Assembly (NCBI GenBank): GCA_012515615.1
Contig: JAAYYB010000246.1
Coordinates: forward strand, 1-46,005
Source: Fibrobacter sp.
Lineage (GTDB): Bacteria; Fibrobacterota; Chitinivibrionia; Chitinivibrionales; Chitinispirillaceae
Direction: 5' to 3'
DNA: 46,005 nt
How positions within the stretch are numbered: the first letter of the stretch is position 1; every line of letters starts with the position of its first letter. The notes beneath the pieces were generated by a model, which was not told where the DNA came from, did no database searches, and worked only from the letters and a program-made list of their open reading frames with translations. Position numbers and translations under genes: made by a program. Below are positions 35,176 to 44,190 of the stretch, piece by piece.

Positions 35176-36177
35176 CTACGGCCTTTGTTTTCCTTGTTCC
35201 CGCTCAATCTGATCAATTTTCTTCATAGAAAGTCCGGTTATCTCATAGATCAAACACTTTGACATCCCGCGTTTGAGCATGTTTGCTGCAACCTCGGTCT
35301 TTTCTTCTATTTTCCCTTCCTTTTTCCCTTCTTTTTTCCCCCTGGCCATACCTTCGGCAATGCCTTCATTTTTACCCCTGGCCATACCTTCGGCAATGCC
35401 CTCATTTTTAACAGTCTGAAACACCCTGGATACTTCCATATTCGTGCCCCCATTTTTCCACTCAAGAATCCTTTGCAATAACCTCTTCCTTATACTCTTT
35501 GGCGCAGCATTTTCTAAGTACAAAGAAAACGCGTTCAAATCGATAGCAATATCCCGTTCCTTGGCTAACTCCCTAAAAATTACGAGAATATCATTGAGTT
35601 TCGTTACTAATTCAGGACTGTGTATATATTTCAACGTTAAAAATGTAATCCTTAGAAGAGCGTTTCCCTTTATCCGGTCATCCGGAATACGGGAAATGTC
35701 AAAAAATTCATAATTCAAAGTCTGGGCGAATCTGGAAATCTCTCCATCAAACCTTCCTATGGGTGGAATCGCCCTGGATATGTCCCATTTCCTTTTACCA
35801 TGGTAGAGTATTACCGGCACGATGTAAAACAGATCATTTTTATACTCATCCGACTTTGCATGATTCTCCCTTATGACGTGGATATAATTGTCCATCTGCA
35901 TTCCAATATTCTTGTCCGGGAAACTTTTATGTTCAATAATCAGGTAAAACTGGCGACGCTGCGGAATAGTCTCAGTACAAAATATCAGATCGGAGAGGTA
36001 TTCCAGAAGATTGGTGTCGACACTGTCATTCTGGAATAACCTCAGGTTGAGTAAATCTATGCTCAGATTGATGCGATCCAGAAGATAGGTCTCAATAAAG
36101 CTTCTCGCCGAATCTATCCGGCTCAGGTTATTCTTTATAAATTTATCGTGAGGATCATTTATTGGATGATTGCTCAT
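35176..36177 (-). CDS. Rpn-family PD-(D/E)XK nuclease / putative transposase
   Basis: A 333-residue member of the Rpn (PDDEXK_2, transposase_31-like) family. It begins with DPHDKFIKNNLSRIDSARSF, has SDLIFCTETIPQRRQFYLII with the catalytic-core strand IIEHKSFPDKNIGMQMDNYI, then VPVILYHGKRKWD. The D/E..EHK arrangement of a PD-(D/E)XK nuclease is retained. The C-terminus carries two identical 12-residue repeats (EGIAEGMARGKN/K, residues about 255-280), a KEG-rich run, and a short helix LKRGMSKCLIYEITGLSMKK. Such proteins promote recombination in E. coli. It stands alone between purD and a sensor kinase. Confidence 0.85.
   Translation of the reverse strand: MSNHPINDPHDKFIKNNLSRIDSARSFIETYLLDRINLSIDLLNLRLFQNDSVDTNLLEYLSDLIFCTETIPQRRQFYLIIEHKSFPDKNIGMQMDNYIHVIRENHAKSDEYKNDLFYIVPVILYHGKRKWDISRAIPPIGRFDGEISRFAQTLNYEFFDISRIPDDRIKGNALLRITFLTLKYIHSPELVTKLNDILVIFRELAKERDIAIDLNAFSLYLENAAPKSIRKRLLQRILEWKNGGTNMEVSRVFQTVKNEGIAEGMARGKNEGIAEGMARGKKEGKKEGKIEEKTEVAANMLKRGMSKCLIYEITGLSMKKIDQIEREQGKQRP
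35339..35410. repeat. Two tandem 36-bp repeats inside the Rpn-family gene
   Basis: Units 35339-35374 and 35375-35410 are identical except for one base and encode two 12-residue copies of EGIAEGMARGK-type sequence. The repeat keeps the reading frame. Confidence 0.9.
35421..35472. repeat. 52-bp direct repeat, copy within the Rpn-family gene
   Basis: Encodes residues around ILEWKNGGTNMEVSRV of the Rpn-family protein. It recurs at 35107-35158 with one mismatch, so the two copies bracket the C-terminal coding segment and stop codon. Confidence 0.9.
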
Positions 36178-36275
36178 GGGGATAAAATAAAGGAATGTCG
36201 CGATGATGTGTTATGCCCTCCTGCAAAATTCGACTTGGTAGAACCACCATTCACCCCACACTGAAACAGGCTTTT

Positions 36276-36304
36276 TTGACAATCACATTTAAAGAGGATA
36301 TACG
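36276..36304 (+). promoter_or_regulatory. Sigma-70-type promoter before the histidine kinase
   Basis: TTGACA (36276-36281), 17 bases, then TATACG (36299-36304). The predicted start of transcription is near 36311, about 50 bases before the TTG start. A C-rich run (36333-36340) lies in the leader. Confidence 0.5.
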
Positions 36305-36357
36305 ACTACTACCTTCAAATACGAAAATTCTTTCCCCCCCGAATTTTAACTATACTA

Positions 36358-38604
36358 TTGTCGTGTCCCGAAATAATATTTATTAAGTGTTATCTCGGAA
36401 AAACAGGTGCGGGACATCAATTCAAAACTGACGCGGCTTTAGCACAATTTCCGGCAAAAAACAGATGCTTCTTCTTCAACCTTTTCCTGCTGATACTGGT
36501 ATCATTACCCATGCATAACATTCTAATACATTTTATTTCATCTCTGATAATCCTGATTGTAATAGCGATTTTCATTTCCCTTAACAGGAAGCTGGCAAAA
36601 GAGATAAAGCAAAGCAGGGAAACTGAAGAGGCACTACGGTGCAGCCGTGAAGAGTTGCGCCTCAAAACCGCAATTCTGGAAGCGTTGTTCAACTCTACAA
36701 GCGACGGAATGATAATCATTGACCAGAACGGTAACAGGAGCTATCAGAACCGCCGGGTTGCGGAAATGTGGAAAATACCTGAGGACGTGCAATCAAGTAA
36801 CGATACAAAAAAGCAGCTTCACTATGTCATGCAGAAAACAAAAGATCCGGAAAATTTCCTATCTCTCGTTCAGCACATGATCAAAAACAAGGATGAAACA
36901 TATGTTGATATAATAGAACTTACCGACGGCACGGTGGTTGAGAGATATACCGGCCCGGTTTTAAGCCAGGATGGTCAAAACTACGGAAGGATCTGGACTT
37001 TTCATGATATTACCAACTATAAAAGAGTAGAAAGACTCCTTGCAGAGGAAAAAGAGCAGCTCTCAATTACTCTGCGCAGTATAGGTGATGGGGTCATTAC
37101 CACAAATATCAATGGCGAGATCCTTACGATTAATAAAGCCGCGGTCGAACTTACGGGATGGGAAGCTGAGGAAGCGGCCGGGAAACCATTGCGGGAAATT
37201 TTCAACATTGTCAATGAAATTTCACGCAAACCCGGTGAGTGTCCCGTGTCAAAAGTCTTAGAGACCAAAGCGACTGTCGAACTGGCCGATTACACCGTCC
37301 TTATCTCTAAAAACGGGTCTGAACATTTGATCGCCGACAGCGCCGCTCCGATCAGGAACGGCAAAGATGAGATTACAGGGGTTGTGCTTGTATTCCGGGA
37401 CGTAACTGAAAAGCAGAAACTTGAAACATCAATGCAGAGAACCCAGAAGCTTGAGTCTTTAGGAGTGCTTGCAGGTGGTATAGCACACGATTTCAATAAT
37501 TTACTGAATGGAGTTTTTGGTTTTTTGGAACTGGCCAAAGTCGGAGCCTTGAAGGGAAATATCGCCCTTGTAAAAGAGTATCTGGATGATTCTCTTGATG
37601 TTTCTAAACGTACACTCGCCCTCACCCGGCAGCTTCTTACATTCGCCAAGGGAGGCGAGCCATCCTTGAAAACTGTTCAACTGGCACCGATCTTAAAGAA
37701 GTTTACGCAATTTGCACTCAGCGGGTCCAATATTGCCTGTCACTTTAAAATTGACGACAATCTCTGGCCCTGTGACTGTGATGAAAACCTTATTGGACAG
37801 ATAATCGACAACCTGGTGATCAATGCCAAGCAAGCAATGGCTGACGGTGGGACAATAACTGTATCCGCCTGCAATGTGGCCACAATTGAGAATCATGGGA
37901 ATTCCAACAACAAAGAAAACAAATTTATCAAGATCTCAATCAAAGATACTGGAATCGGCATACCAAGAGATCATCTGCAGAAGATTTTTGATCCTTTTTT
38001 TTCCTCCAGAGAAAAAGGACACGGTCTGGGACTGGCTACCGTACATTCAATAGTCAAGCGGCATAACGGATCTATAGATGTCCAATCAGAACCTGGTAAA
38101 GGCTCAATATTTCATGTTCTCATTCCAGCATCGGAAAAGCCCGTAATAACCGATAATGAACCACTTACAGCTAAAACTGAGGGCAGCGGCACCATTATTA
38201 TCATGGATGATGAGGATTTCATTCTGAAAGTGACCAGCCACATGCTTATTTCACTAGGCTATGAATATATTTTGACAAAAACCAGCCTTGAAGCGATAGA
38301 ATCATTTTCTGAGGCGGAAAAAAAAGGCAAAAAGATCGCCGCACTCATTCTTGACCTCACGGTTCCGGGTGGAAAGGGTGGTAAAGAGGCTCTTCCCCGT
38401 ATTCAGGAGATAAGAGCCGATATCCCTGTCATTGCGATGAGCGGGTATAGCGATGATCCTGTTATTGCCAATCCCCCCAAACACGGTTTTACAGACGCTA
38501 TTGCCAAACCTTTCACCATTTCACAATTGTCGGCTGTTTTGGGAAAGTGGATTCCCAAAAGTCAGATAAAAACCGCTTCAGAAAGAATTCCACACAACAA
38601 GTGA
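36358..38604 (+). CDS. PAS-PAS hybrid sensor histidine kinase
   Basis: A 748-residue membrane-bound hybrid kinase. Order: hydrophobic membrane region at about residues 37-75, a short coiled coil, two PAS domains (about 106-220 with FNSTSDGMIIIDQNGNRSYQ; about 235-350 with GDGVITTNINGEILTINKAA), the dimerisation/phosphoacceptor helix with His377 in AGGIAHDFNNLL, an ATPase domain with DNLVINAKQAM, DTGIGIP and GHGLGLATVHSI, and a C-terminal receiver with IIIMDDEDF and Asp666 in ALILDLTVPGG. The TTG start at 36358 has no good ribosome site; an ATG at 36511 would trim 51 residues, including part of the membrane region, so the start is uncertain. No partner regulator is adjacent, and the signal is unknown. 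Confidence 0.9.
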   Translation: MSCPEIIFIKCYLGKTGAGHQFKTDAALAQFPAKNRCFFFNLFLLILVSLPMHNILIHFISSLIILIVIAIFISLNRKLAKEIKQSRETEEALRCSREELRLKTAILEALFNSTSDGMIIIDQNGNRSYQNRRVAEMWKIPEDVQSSNDTKKQLHYVMQKTKDPENFLSLVQHMIKNKDETYVDIIELTDGTVVERYTGPVLSQDGQNYGRIWTFHDITNYKRVERLLAEEKEQLSITLRSIGDGVITTNINGEILTINKAAVELTGWEAEEAAGKPLREIFNIVNEISRKPGECPVSKVLETKATVELADYTVLISKNGSEHLIADSAAPIRNGKDEITGVVLVFRDVTEKQKLETSMQRTQKLESLGVLAGGIAHDFNNLLNGVFGFLELAKVGALKGNIALVKEYLDDSLDVSKRTLALTRQLLTFAKGGEPSLKTVQLAPILKKFTQFALSGSNIACHFKIDDNLWPCDCDENLIGQIIDNLVINAKQAMADGGTITVSACNVATIENHGNSNNKENKFIKISIKDTGIGIPRDHLQKIFDPFFSSREKGHGLGLATVHSIVKRHNGSIDVQSEPGKGSIFHVLIPASEKPVITDNEPLTAKTEGSGTIIIMDDEDFILKVTSHMLISLGYEYILTKTSLEAIESFSEAEKKGKKIAALILDLTVPGGKGGKEALPRIQEIRADIPVIAMSGYSDDPVIANPPKHGFTDAIAKPFTISQLSAVLGKWIPKSQIKTASERIPHNK

Positions 38605-38663
38605 ATGCTACATAAAACAATCTGAGTACCATAAGCAGATAACACTTAGCACAATCTGTGTGC

Positions 38664-38683
38664 CACGGTCGCCCCCGACCGTG
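38664..38683. repeat. Perfect hairpin (8-bp stem, 4-base loop)
   Basis: CACGGTCG-CCCC-CGACCGTG lies 60 bases after the histidine-kinase stop. No T-run follows, so a classical terminator is doubtful; it looks like a dispersed REP-type palindrome. Confidence 0.7.
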
Positions 38684-38733
38684 TCTTATCCTCTCCCTTC
38701 CCATTAACTCCCCAGCCAGATTATACACAAGCG

Positions 38734-38778
38734 ATAAGTGCATTTCTCCCTGATCCGGGTGCATAAGTTAGGCATTAT
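38734..38778. repeat. Interspersed repeat, partial copy 1
   Basis: A 45-base segment with ATAAGTGCA, then CCCTGATCCGGGTGCATAAG and TTAGG. It matches 40198-40240 closely, differing at a few positions. Only the right-hand end of the longer element is present. Confidence 0.8.
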
Positions 38779-38894
38779 ATCATATACACAAACGGCAGCA
38801 AAAGCCGAAAAGGTTTTTCCCCACTTAACTTGTTTTCCCCACTGTCTACATAATTCCATGATATTATATTTCCAGATACACACAAGGAAAGCAG

Positions 38895-39971
38895 ATGAAT
38901 ACAGAACAGAATAAAGTTCTTGAATCATTAGGCTTCGATAGTTTTTTCCATAACTCATTCTCCAGCCTCAATAACGGCGAATTCTCTCCAGCCAGAATAA
39001 CAGAGGTCAATAAGGGCAGCTTTAGAGTAAGTGATGGCACACATGAGATGCCGGCTGAACTTTCCGGCAAATTCATGTTTACAGCTGATGAGATATCGGA
39101 TTACCCGACAACAGGCGACTGGGTGGTAATTCAACCGCTTGATAATTTTTCCATAGCTGTAATCCATGATATTTTTCCCCGCAAAACACTTCTCAAACGC
39201 AAGGCCCCGGGGAAAAAGGTGGATTTTCAGCTAATAGCATCCAATATCGACTTCGGATTGGTTGTTCAATCCGCAGATGCTCTCAACCTGAACAGCTTGG
39301 AACGGTATCTGGTCATGCTTAATGAAAGCAGAATCGAGCCAATTATTGTGATGAGTAAAATTGACCTGCTCTCACCATCAGAACTGGTTGAAATGCAAAA
39401 AATGTTGATCAGATTGGGTTCCCGATATCTGCTTGTAAGCAACATTACCTCTAAGGGTATCGAATCGTTGTCAAACGAACTCCAACCCTGCAGGACCTAT
39501 TGCCTTTTAGGTTCATCCGGAGCCGGGAAAACTTCATTGCTTAACAAGCTGTTTGGTGAGGAGCTCTTAAGAGTTAATGAAGTAAGAGGAAAGGATGGGA
39601 AGGGCAGACATACGACAGTAAGACGGCAGCTGATACGTCTTCAATCAGGAAGCATTTTCATTGATACCCCGGGAATGAGAGAACTTGGAAATCTGGAGGT
39701 CGCATCAGGAATAGAGCAGACCTTTGACGAGATCGCGGCTCTTGGCACAATGTGCCTGTTTAAAGATTGCACACATATTCATGAGAAGGGATGTGCGGTA
39801 ATTGAAGCTCTTGAACAGGGAAATATCGATCCGGACAGATATAAGAATTACCTGAAGCTTAAAAAAGAATCAGATTATTATGAAATGTCTCATTTAGAAA
39901 AACGTAAAAAAGAAAAAACATTCGGAAAAATTATTAAGAATTATAAGAAGATGAAACGCGGAGATGATTAG
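38895..39971 (+). CDS. rsgA: Ribosome small-subunit-dependent GTPase RsgA
   Basis: A circularly permuted GTPase that helps mature the 30S subunit. At 358 residues it has the normal length: an N-terminal OB-fold (ITEVNKGSFRVSDGTHEMPA, TGDWVVIQPLDN), the G4 motif MSKIDLL placed before the P-loop GSSGAGKTSLLNKLFG, G3 in IDTPGMRELG, and a C-terminal zinc motif with cysteines and histidines in CLFKDCTHIHEKGCAV. AAGGAAAGCAG precedes the ATG. The lysine-rich C-terminus is usual for the family. Confidence 0.96.
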   Translation: MNTEQNKVLESLGFDSFFHNSFSSLNNGEFSPARITEVNKGSFRVSDGTHEMPAELSGKFMFTADEISDYPTTGDWVVIQPLDNFSIAVIHDIFPRKTLLKRKAPGKKVDFQLIASNIDFGLVVQSADALNLNSLERYLVMLNESRIEPIIVMSKIDLLSPSELVEMQKMLIRLGSRYLLVSNITSKGIESLSNELQPCRTYCLLGSSGAGKTSLLNKLFGEELLRVNEVRGKDGKGRHTTVRRQLIRLQSGSIFIDTPGMRELGNLEVASGIEQTFDEIAALGTMCLFKDCTHIHEKGCAVIEALEQGNIDPDRYKNYLKLKKESDYYEMSHLEKRKKEKTFGKIIKNYKKMKRGDD

Positions 39972-40011
39972 CCCTCTTACATTGCCTGGCTCTGCCTACT
40001 CTTCGACAGAT

Positions 40012-40044
40012 GGGAGTTAACCCGGTGTAAGTCACCGATCTCCC
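40012..40044. repeat. Nested hairpin after rsgA
   Basis: GGGAG (40012-40016) pairs with CTCCC (40040-40044) and encloses a CGGTG/CACCG hairpin (40023-40037). No T-run follows. It may be a structural or dispersed repeat element. Confidence 0.5.
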
Positions 40045-40064
40045 CTGCTTCGCAAATACTATTT

Positions 40065-40241
40065 TAATACCTGACTTATGCATTGTGGAAGAGATGAAGT
40101 AAATTTAGACCTTTTAGCAGAAAGGTTTGAGCAAATCGCAAGGTGCACCGCGCTGGTGGTTTGCATCAAGATTTGTGAAAGCCTTTATGCACAAGGTATA
40201 AGTGCAATTCGCCCTGATCCGGGTGCATAAGTTAGGTAATA
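40065..40241. repeat. MITE-like element with 18-bp terminal inverted repeats
   Basis: The ends TAATACCTGACTTATGCA (40065-40082) and TGCATAAGTTAGGTAATA (40224-40241) are complementary at 16 of 18 positions and enclose about 140 bases without a gene. The right end carries the CCCTGATCCGGG block shared with 38734-38778, and both ends recur in a compact form at 42253-42303. It occupies most of the 308-base gap between rsgA and queF. No target-site duplication was established. Confidence 0.65.
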
Positions 40242-40279
40242 CATACTGATTTTACAATGAAAACTACGAAAGGTAACCG

Positions 40280-40738
40280 ATGTTTTACGAGAACGTAATT
40301 TCCCTTGAAAATGCCCTTAAATCCGAAGGGTTTCCCCTGCTGGAGACATTCCCATGCCCTTACGATCCATTGGTAACCAAAAGTGGCGTAATCAGGATTA
40401 TCTTCCCGGAGTTTACTTGTGTATGTCCCAAAACCGGTTATCCGGATTTTGCCTCTATAGGTCTCTATTATCTCCCTGGTAAATTGTGTCTTGAGTTGAA
40501 ATCCTGGAAAATTTACCTCAACTCATTCCGCATGGTTGGAACTTTTCACGAGACTGTTACACACCACCTGTTTGAAAAGGTAAAGGACCTGCTGAATCCG
40601 GAATGGCTTCTATTGACCGGTGATTTTTTTCCCCGAGGCAATGTAGACACTACCGTTGTTTTTGAAACAGGGAAACGGCCCGCAGGAACAGATCTTCTGA
40701 TCTCCCCTCTTGAGCCACGGTGCAAAGGGTTCTGCTGA
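40280..40738 (+). CDS. queF: 7-cyano-7-deazaguanine reductase QueF (short type)
   Basis: Reduces preQ0 to preQ1 with NADPH in queuosine synthesis. At 152 residues it is the short, unimodular form. The catalytic cysteine is Cys49 in EFTCVCPKTGYPDFA with the nearby aspartate in PDFA, and the QueF motif is LELKSWKIYLNSFR. The sequence TFHETVTHHLFEKV and GDFFPRGNVDT also fits. The last 18 residues are less conserved. AAAGG precedes the ATG. No preQ1 riboswitch was recognised upstream and other que genes are absent. Confidence 0.95.
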   Translation: MFYENVISLENALKSEGFPLLETFPCPYDPLVTKSGVIRIIFPEFTCVCPKTGYPDFASIGLYYLPGKLCLELKSWKIYLNSFRMVGTFHETVTHHLFEKVKDLLNPEWLLLTGDFFPRGNVDTTVVFETGKRPAGTDLLISPLEPRCKGFC

Positions 40739-40751
40739 AAGATCCTTTGTC

Positions 40752-40770
40752 AAACTAGTAGTTTTTTCAA
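40752..40770. terminator. Short hairpin between convergent queF and gnd
   Basis: CAAACTAGTAGTTTTTTC contains the palindrome AAACTA-G-TAGTTT followed on the plus strand by more T. The stem is only six A/T-rich pairs, so it is a weak candidate for ending queF transcription. Confidence 0.3.
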
Positions 40771-42191
40771 CCTTGTGCCCATTCCGTATGGAAAAACTCT
40801 CCCCTGGGTTTATCAGTTCTCTCATAAGTGTGGGCTCCGAAAAAATCCCTCTGAGCCTGGATCAGATTGGCAGGAAGCCATCTGCTGCGGTATCCGTCGT
40901 AAAACGCCAGCGCAGAGCTGAAAGCCGGAACCGGAATACCGGCCTTTACCGCTGCAGAGACCACATTACGCCATGATTGGATGCATGTATCGACCAGCCC
41001 CTTGAAATGGCTGTCAACAACAAGACTGCTCAAGGATCGATTTCTGTCAAAAGCCTCTTTTATCTGATCCAGAAAAGCGCTTCGAATTATGCAGCCCCCA
41101 CGCCAGATCAGGGCGATTCTTCCGTAGTCAAGATCCCAGTTGAACTTTTCAGCCGCCGCACGCATGAGCATGAATCCCTGGGCATATGAGACGATCTTTG
41201 AAGCAAGAAGGGCTTTTCTGATTTCTGTAATGAGGACATTTCTGTCCCCTTCCAGTTTCTGTACCGGGCCATCGATGATTTCCGAGGCCCTCGTACGATC
41301 CTCTTTAAGTGCGGAAAGGCTGCGGGCGTACACCGCTTCGGTAATCAGAGTCAATGGTATCCCCAGCTCAAGCGAGCTCTCACTTGTCCATACCCCGGTG
41401 CCTTTCATCGCGGCTGAATCCAGTATTTTATCCACGAGGGATTCCCCGTTCTGATCTTTGCGGGCCAGAATATCGCCGGTAATCTCTACAAGGTAGCTAT
41501 CAAGTTCTGTTTTGTTCCATTCTTTAAAAATCCTGCTTATCTCGAAATTCGTGAGATTTAGTCCCGTTTTCATTAAATGGTAAGCTTCTGCTATAAGCTG
41601 CATGTCACCGTATTCGATTCCATTATGAATCATCTTTACATAGTGTCCCGCTCCATCAGAGCCGATCCACTCACAGCACGGAGTTCCATCAGGGGTTTTT
41701 GCAGCAATATCTTTGAAAAGCTTCTCTACAAGCGCCCATGCATCGAAAGATCCCCCTGGCATCATGGAAGGGCCTCGCCTTGCACCTTCCTCACCTCCTG
41801 AAACACCTGTTCCGATAAATAGTAAATCCCTTTCTTCCAGAGCCTGTGTTCGACGCATCGAATCAGAGTAGTGCGAATTCCCGGCATCAATTATCAAATC
41901 ACCAGGTTCAAGGTATGGAAGCAGTGCAGCGATAAATTGATCCACTGCCTGACCAGCCTTTACCATCAGTAATATTTTCCTTGGCCTTTTGAGACTCTTA
42001 ACCAGTTCCTCAACTCCATGAGCGCCAAGAATATTTACCCTGCTTTTTGCAGGCCCTGCCAGAAACTGGTCGATTTTTGACAGTGTCCGATTAAATACGA
42101 CAACAGTATAACCGTGATCGCTCATATTCAGAACAAGATTCTGTCCCATAACGGCCAAACCGACTACACCGATATCTGCACCTGGCTGCAT
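40767..42191 (-). CDS. gnd: 6-phosphogluconate dehydrogenase (decarboxylating)
   Basis: Oxidative pentose-phosphate enzyme that makes ribulose-5-phosphate and NADPH. The Rossmann start DIGVVGLAVMGQNLVLNMSD, VDGNSH-type DAGNSHYSDSMRR, the signature GVSGGEEGARRGPSMMPGG, KMIHNGIEYGDMQLIAEAYH and the C-terminal RDFFGAHTYERTD are all present. The frame extends to an ATG at 42209, but AGGAG lies 10 bases before the ATG at 42191, giving 474 residues, the usual length of the dimeric form. It converges on queF. Confidence 0.97.
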   Translation of the reverse strand: MQPGADIGVVGLAVMGQNLVLNMSDHGYTVVVFNRTLSKIDQFLAGPAKSRVNILGAHGVEELVKSLKRPRKILLMVKAGQAVDQFIAALLPYLEPGDLIIDAGNSHYSDSMRRTQALEERDLLFIGTGVSGGEEGARRGPSMMPGGSFDAWALVEKLFKDIAAKTPDGTPCCEWIGSDGAGHYVKMIHNGIEYGDMQLIAEAYHLMKTGLNLTNFEISRIFKEWNKTELDSYLVEITGDILARKDQNGESLVDKILDSAAMKGTGVWTSESSLELGIPLTLITEAVYARSLSALKEDRTRASEIIDGPVQKLEGDRNVLITEIRKALLASKIVSYAQGFMLMRAAAEKFNWDLDYGRIALIWRGGCIIRSAFLDQIKEAFDRNRSLSSLVVDSHFKGLVDTCIQSWRNVVSAAVKAGIPVPAFSSALAFYDGYRSRWLPANLIQAQRDFFGAHTYERTDKPRGEFFHTEWAQG

Positions 42192-42252
42192 TTTTTCTCG
42201 TCTCCTCATTTCAGGTTTGGAGGCACTGAAACTATTTTGTTCTATAGTATTC

Positions 42253-42303
42253 TAATACCTGACTTGTGCATCTAATCAGGGCCGATGTATAAGCCAGGTA
42301 ATA
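42253..42303. repeat. Interspersed repeat, compact copy 3
   Basis: A 51-base near-palindrome: TAATACCTGACTTGTGCATC (42253-42272) and GATGTATAAGCCAGGTAATA (42284-42303) match as inverted repeats except at a few positions, with 11 bases between. The ends are those of the element at 40065-40241, with nearly all of the interior missing. It lies in the divergent gap between gnd and the DUF4139 gene. Confidence 0.75.
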
Positions 42304-42393
42304 AATTAATAGGTTTCAACAATCATGTTGATTCAAATCCAAAAGGAATCCTTTTTGACAAAATCACAGATTAAAATAAAATCCGGAGGAAAG

Positions 42394-44058
42394 ATGAAAT
42401 ATTCAAATCTGGCCTGTCTTTTTTTCGCATCTATCATCTCGGCACAGGCCAGCGGGCAGGTTGTGCGCAACAAGATTTCATCTGTCACAGTTTTCCGGGA
42501 CAGAGCACAGGTAACACGTACTTTTTCCGGCGATCTGCCTCAGGGTATTAATGACCTTGTCTTTGATAACCTTCCAGAAAACATTGAAAGCCAGAGTGTA
42601 ACTGTAAATGGAACAGGGAACGGTATCCTGCGTGACATAAAGATACGCCGGAAAGAACTTGCCGGCAACTATGATTCAATTTCAAAATACCTCTCCGCCA
42701 GATCTGAGTTTTATAAGGATTCCATAATTGTTGTTGAAAATAGACTCAAAAGGTGCAACAGCGAACGTCAATTTGTTGAAAACATTGCTCTTAAGGTAAC
42801 AGAGCGGGGAGCTGCTCAGCAGGTACCGCCGCCAGAACTTGATAACACTAAATGGCTCAACATGGTTCAATTCTACAGTGGCCGTCTCGAGAATCTCGAT
42901 AAAGAGATACAAGCATCCTCAAAACAGAAACAGATTCTCGAAGATAGTTTGCACCTGATAGCACGGAGGATTTCCGACCTCGGAAGAGATGAGCGTTCCG
43001 ACAAAAACCAGGCTGTTGTATCATTCATGCTTGAGAAGCCCGGAAAAGTGAATCTTGAGCTCAGCTACATCATTTACGGGCCATTCTGGAAACCTGTTTA
43101 TGAAATGCGGGTGATAAGCGACAAAAAGCTCCTTAGAATGACCTACAAAGGCTCCCTGCGGCAGAGCACAGGCGAAGACTGGAAAGATGTTCGGATCAAG
43201 CTCTCAACCGCCACTCCTCACATCAGTGGCAGCCAGCCGGAACTCTCTCCGTGGCATATTAACATCTACCAACCCCGCCCTGAACCCAGGAGAAGTGAAC
43301 GTCTTATGGCCAAGTCAGCCGCTCCGGCAATGATGAACCAGATGATGTTTAATGATAGTGAGATTGAGATGCTCAAAAAAGAGACCGAAGAGGCACCTCT
43401 TGAGTTCGAAGATGCTCAGGTGGAGTCAGGCGCAACAGCCGTTGTGTTTGCTATCCCGGGTCTTAATACCATCAACAGCGACAATGAAGAACACACTGTT
43501 ACTATCGTAACTAATGAATTTCCTGCTCATTTCAGGTATTCCTCGGTTCCCAAACTCTCACAGTTTGCATACCTTAAAGCAAAAGTGAAAAATAACACAG
43601 AATACAGTTTCCTCCCGGGGCCGGCGAATGTCTTTCTTGACAACTCTTTTGTGGCTATAAGCAATATGGAACTGGTTACCCCTCAAGAGGAGTTCTGGAC
43701 ATTTCTGGGCGTAGATGAGGCTGTAAAGATAGAATACAAGCTCATAAACCGCCTTGGACGCAATGACGGCGTTATTTCAAAAAAAGAAAAATTCGTCTTT
43801 AATTACCAGATCAGCGTCAAAAACAACCGCAAGACCGAAGAAGAGATCGTCATCTGGGATCAGCTTCCAATTTCCGGCAGTGAAGAGATCAAAGTCGAGC
43901 TGATAGAACCGAAATGGAAGGAAAACTCTTCATCTCTTAAGAAAAATGAACATGAGTATCTGGAATGGTACTATAAACTCAAAGCCGGAGAATCTGTAAA
44001 GATTCCCTTTAAATTTTCGGTTGAATATCCTGAAGGAAGAACTGTAAATGGTTTGTAA
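42394..44058 (+). CDS. Secreted DUF4139 (mucoidy inhibitor MuiA-like) protein
   Basis: A 554-residue protein with an N-terminal signal peptide (MKYSNLACLFFASIISAQAS), a DUF4140-type N-terminal domain (ISSVTVFRDRAQVTRTFSGD, LVFDNLPENIESQSVTVNG), a coiled-coil middle (about residues 105-215), and a C-terminal DUF4139 domain (LELSYIIYGPFWKPVYEMRV, GSLRQSTGEDWKDVRIKLST, YEYKLKNN-like and QLPISGSEEIKVELIEP). GGAGGAAAG directly before the ATG sets the start; the frame would run further upstream to 42325. The family is widespread but poorly understood. It lies alone. Confidence 0.88.
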   Translation: MKYSNLACLFFASIISAQASGQVVRNKISSVTVFRDRAQVTRTFSGDLPQGINDLVFDNLPENIESQSVTVNGTGNGILRDIKIRRKELAGNYDSISKYLSARSEFYKDSIIVVENRLKRCNSERQFVENIALKVTERGAAQQVPPPELDNTKWLNMVQFYSGRLENLDKEIQASSKQKQILEDSLHLIARRISDLGRDERSDKNQAVVSFMLEKPGKVNLELSYIIYGPFWKPVYEMRVISDKKLLRMTYKGSLRQSTGEDWKDVRIKLSTATPHISGSQPELSPWHINIYQPRPEPRRSERLMAKSAAPAMMNQMMFNDSEIEMLKKETEEAPLEFEDAQVESGATAVVFAIPGLNTINSDNEEHTVTIVTNEFPAHFRYSSVPKLSQFAYLKAKVKNNTEYSFLPGPANVFLDNSFVAISNMELVTPQEEFWTFLGVDEAVKIEYKLINRLGRNDGVISKKEKFVFNYQISVKNNRKTEEEIVIWDQLPISGSEEIKVELIEPKWKENSSSLKKNEHEYLEWYYKLKAGESVKIPFKFSVEYPEGRTVNGL

Positions 44059-44105
44059 GAGCAGAAATTATGCAGAACTATGCAGAAAGAGAAGACGATT
44101 TTCTG

Positions 44106-44134
44106 TTGATTCAAATCTCTCTCTATCGTATTAT
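44106..44134 (+). promoter_or_regulatory. Sigma-70-type promoter before the PfkB-like gene
   Basis: TTGATT (44106-44111), 17 bases, TATTAT (44129-44134); the expected start of transcription is near 44141, about 50 bases before the ATG at 44191. Confidence 0.55.
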
Positions 44135-44190
44135 TTTAATCTGAATATGCACACAGAAGATACAGACTGCAATGCTGTGGAAAAAACCAA

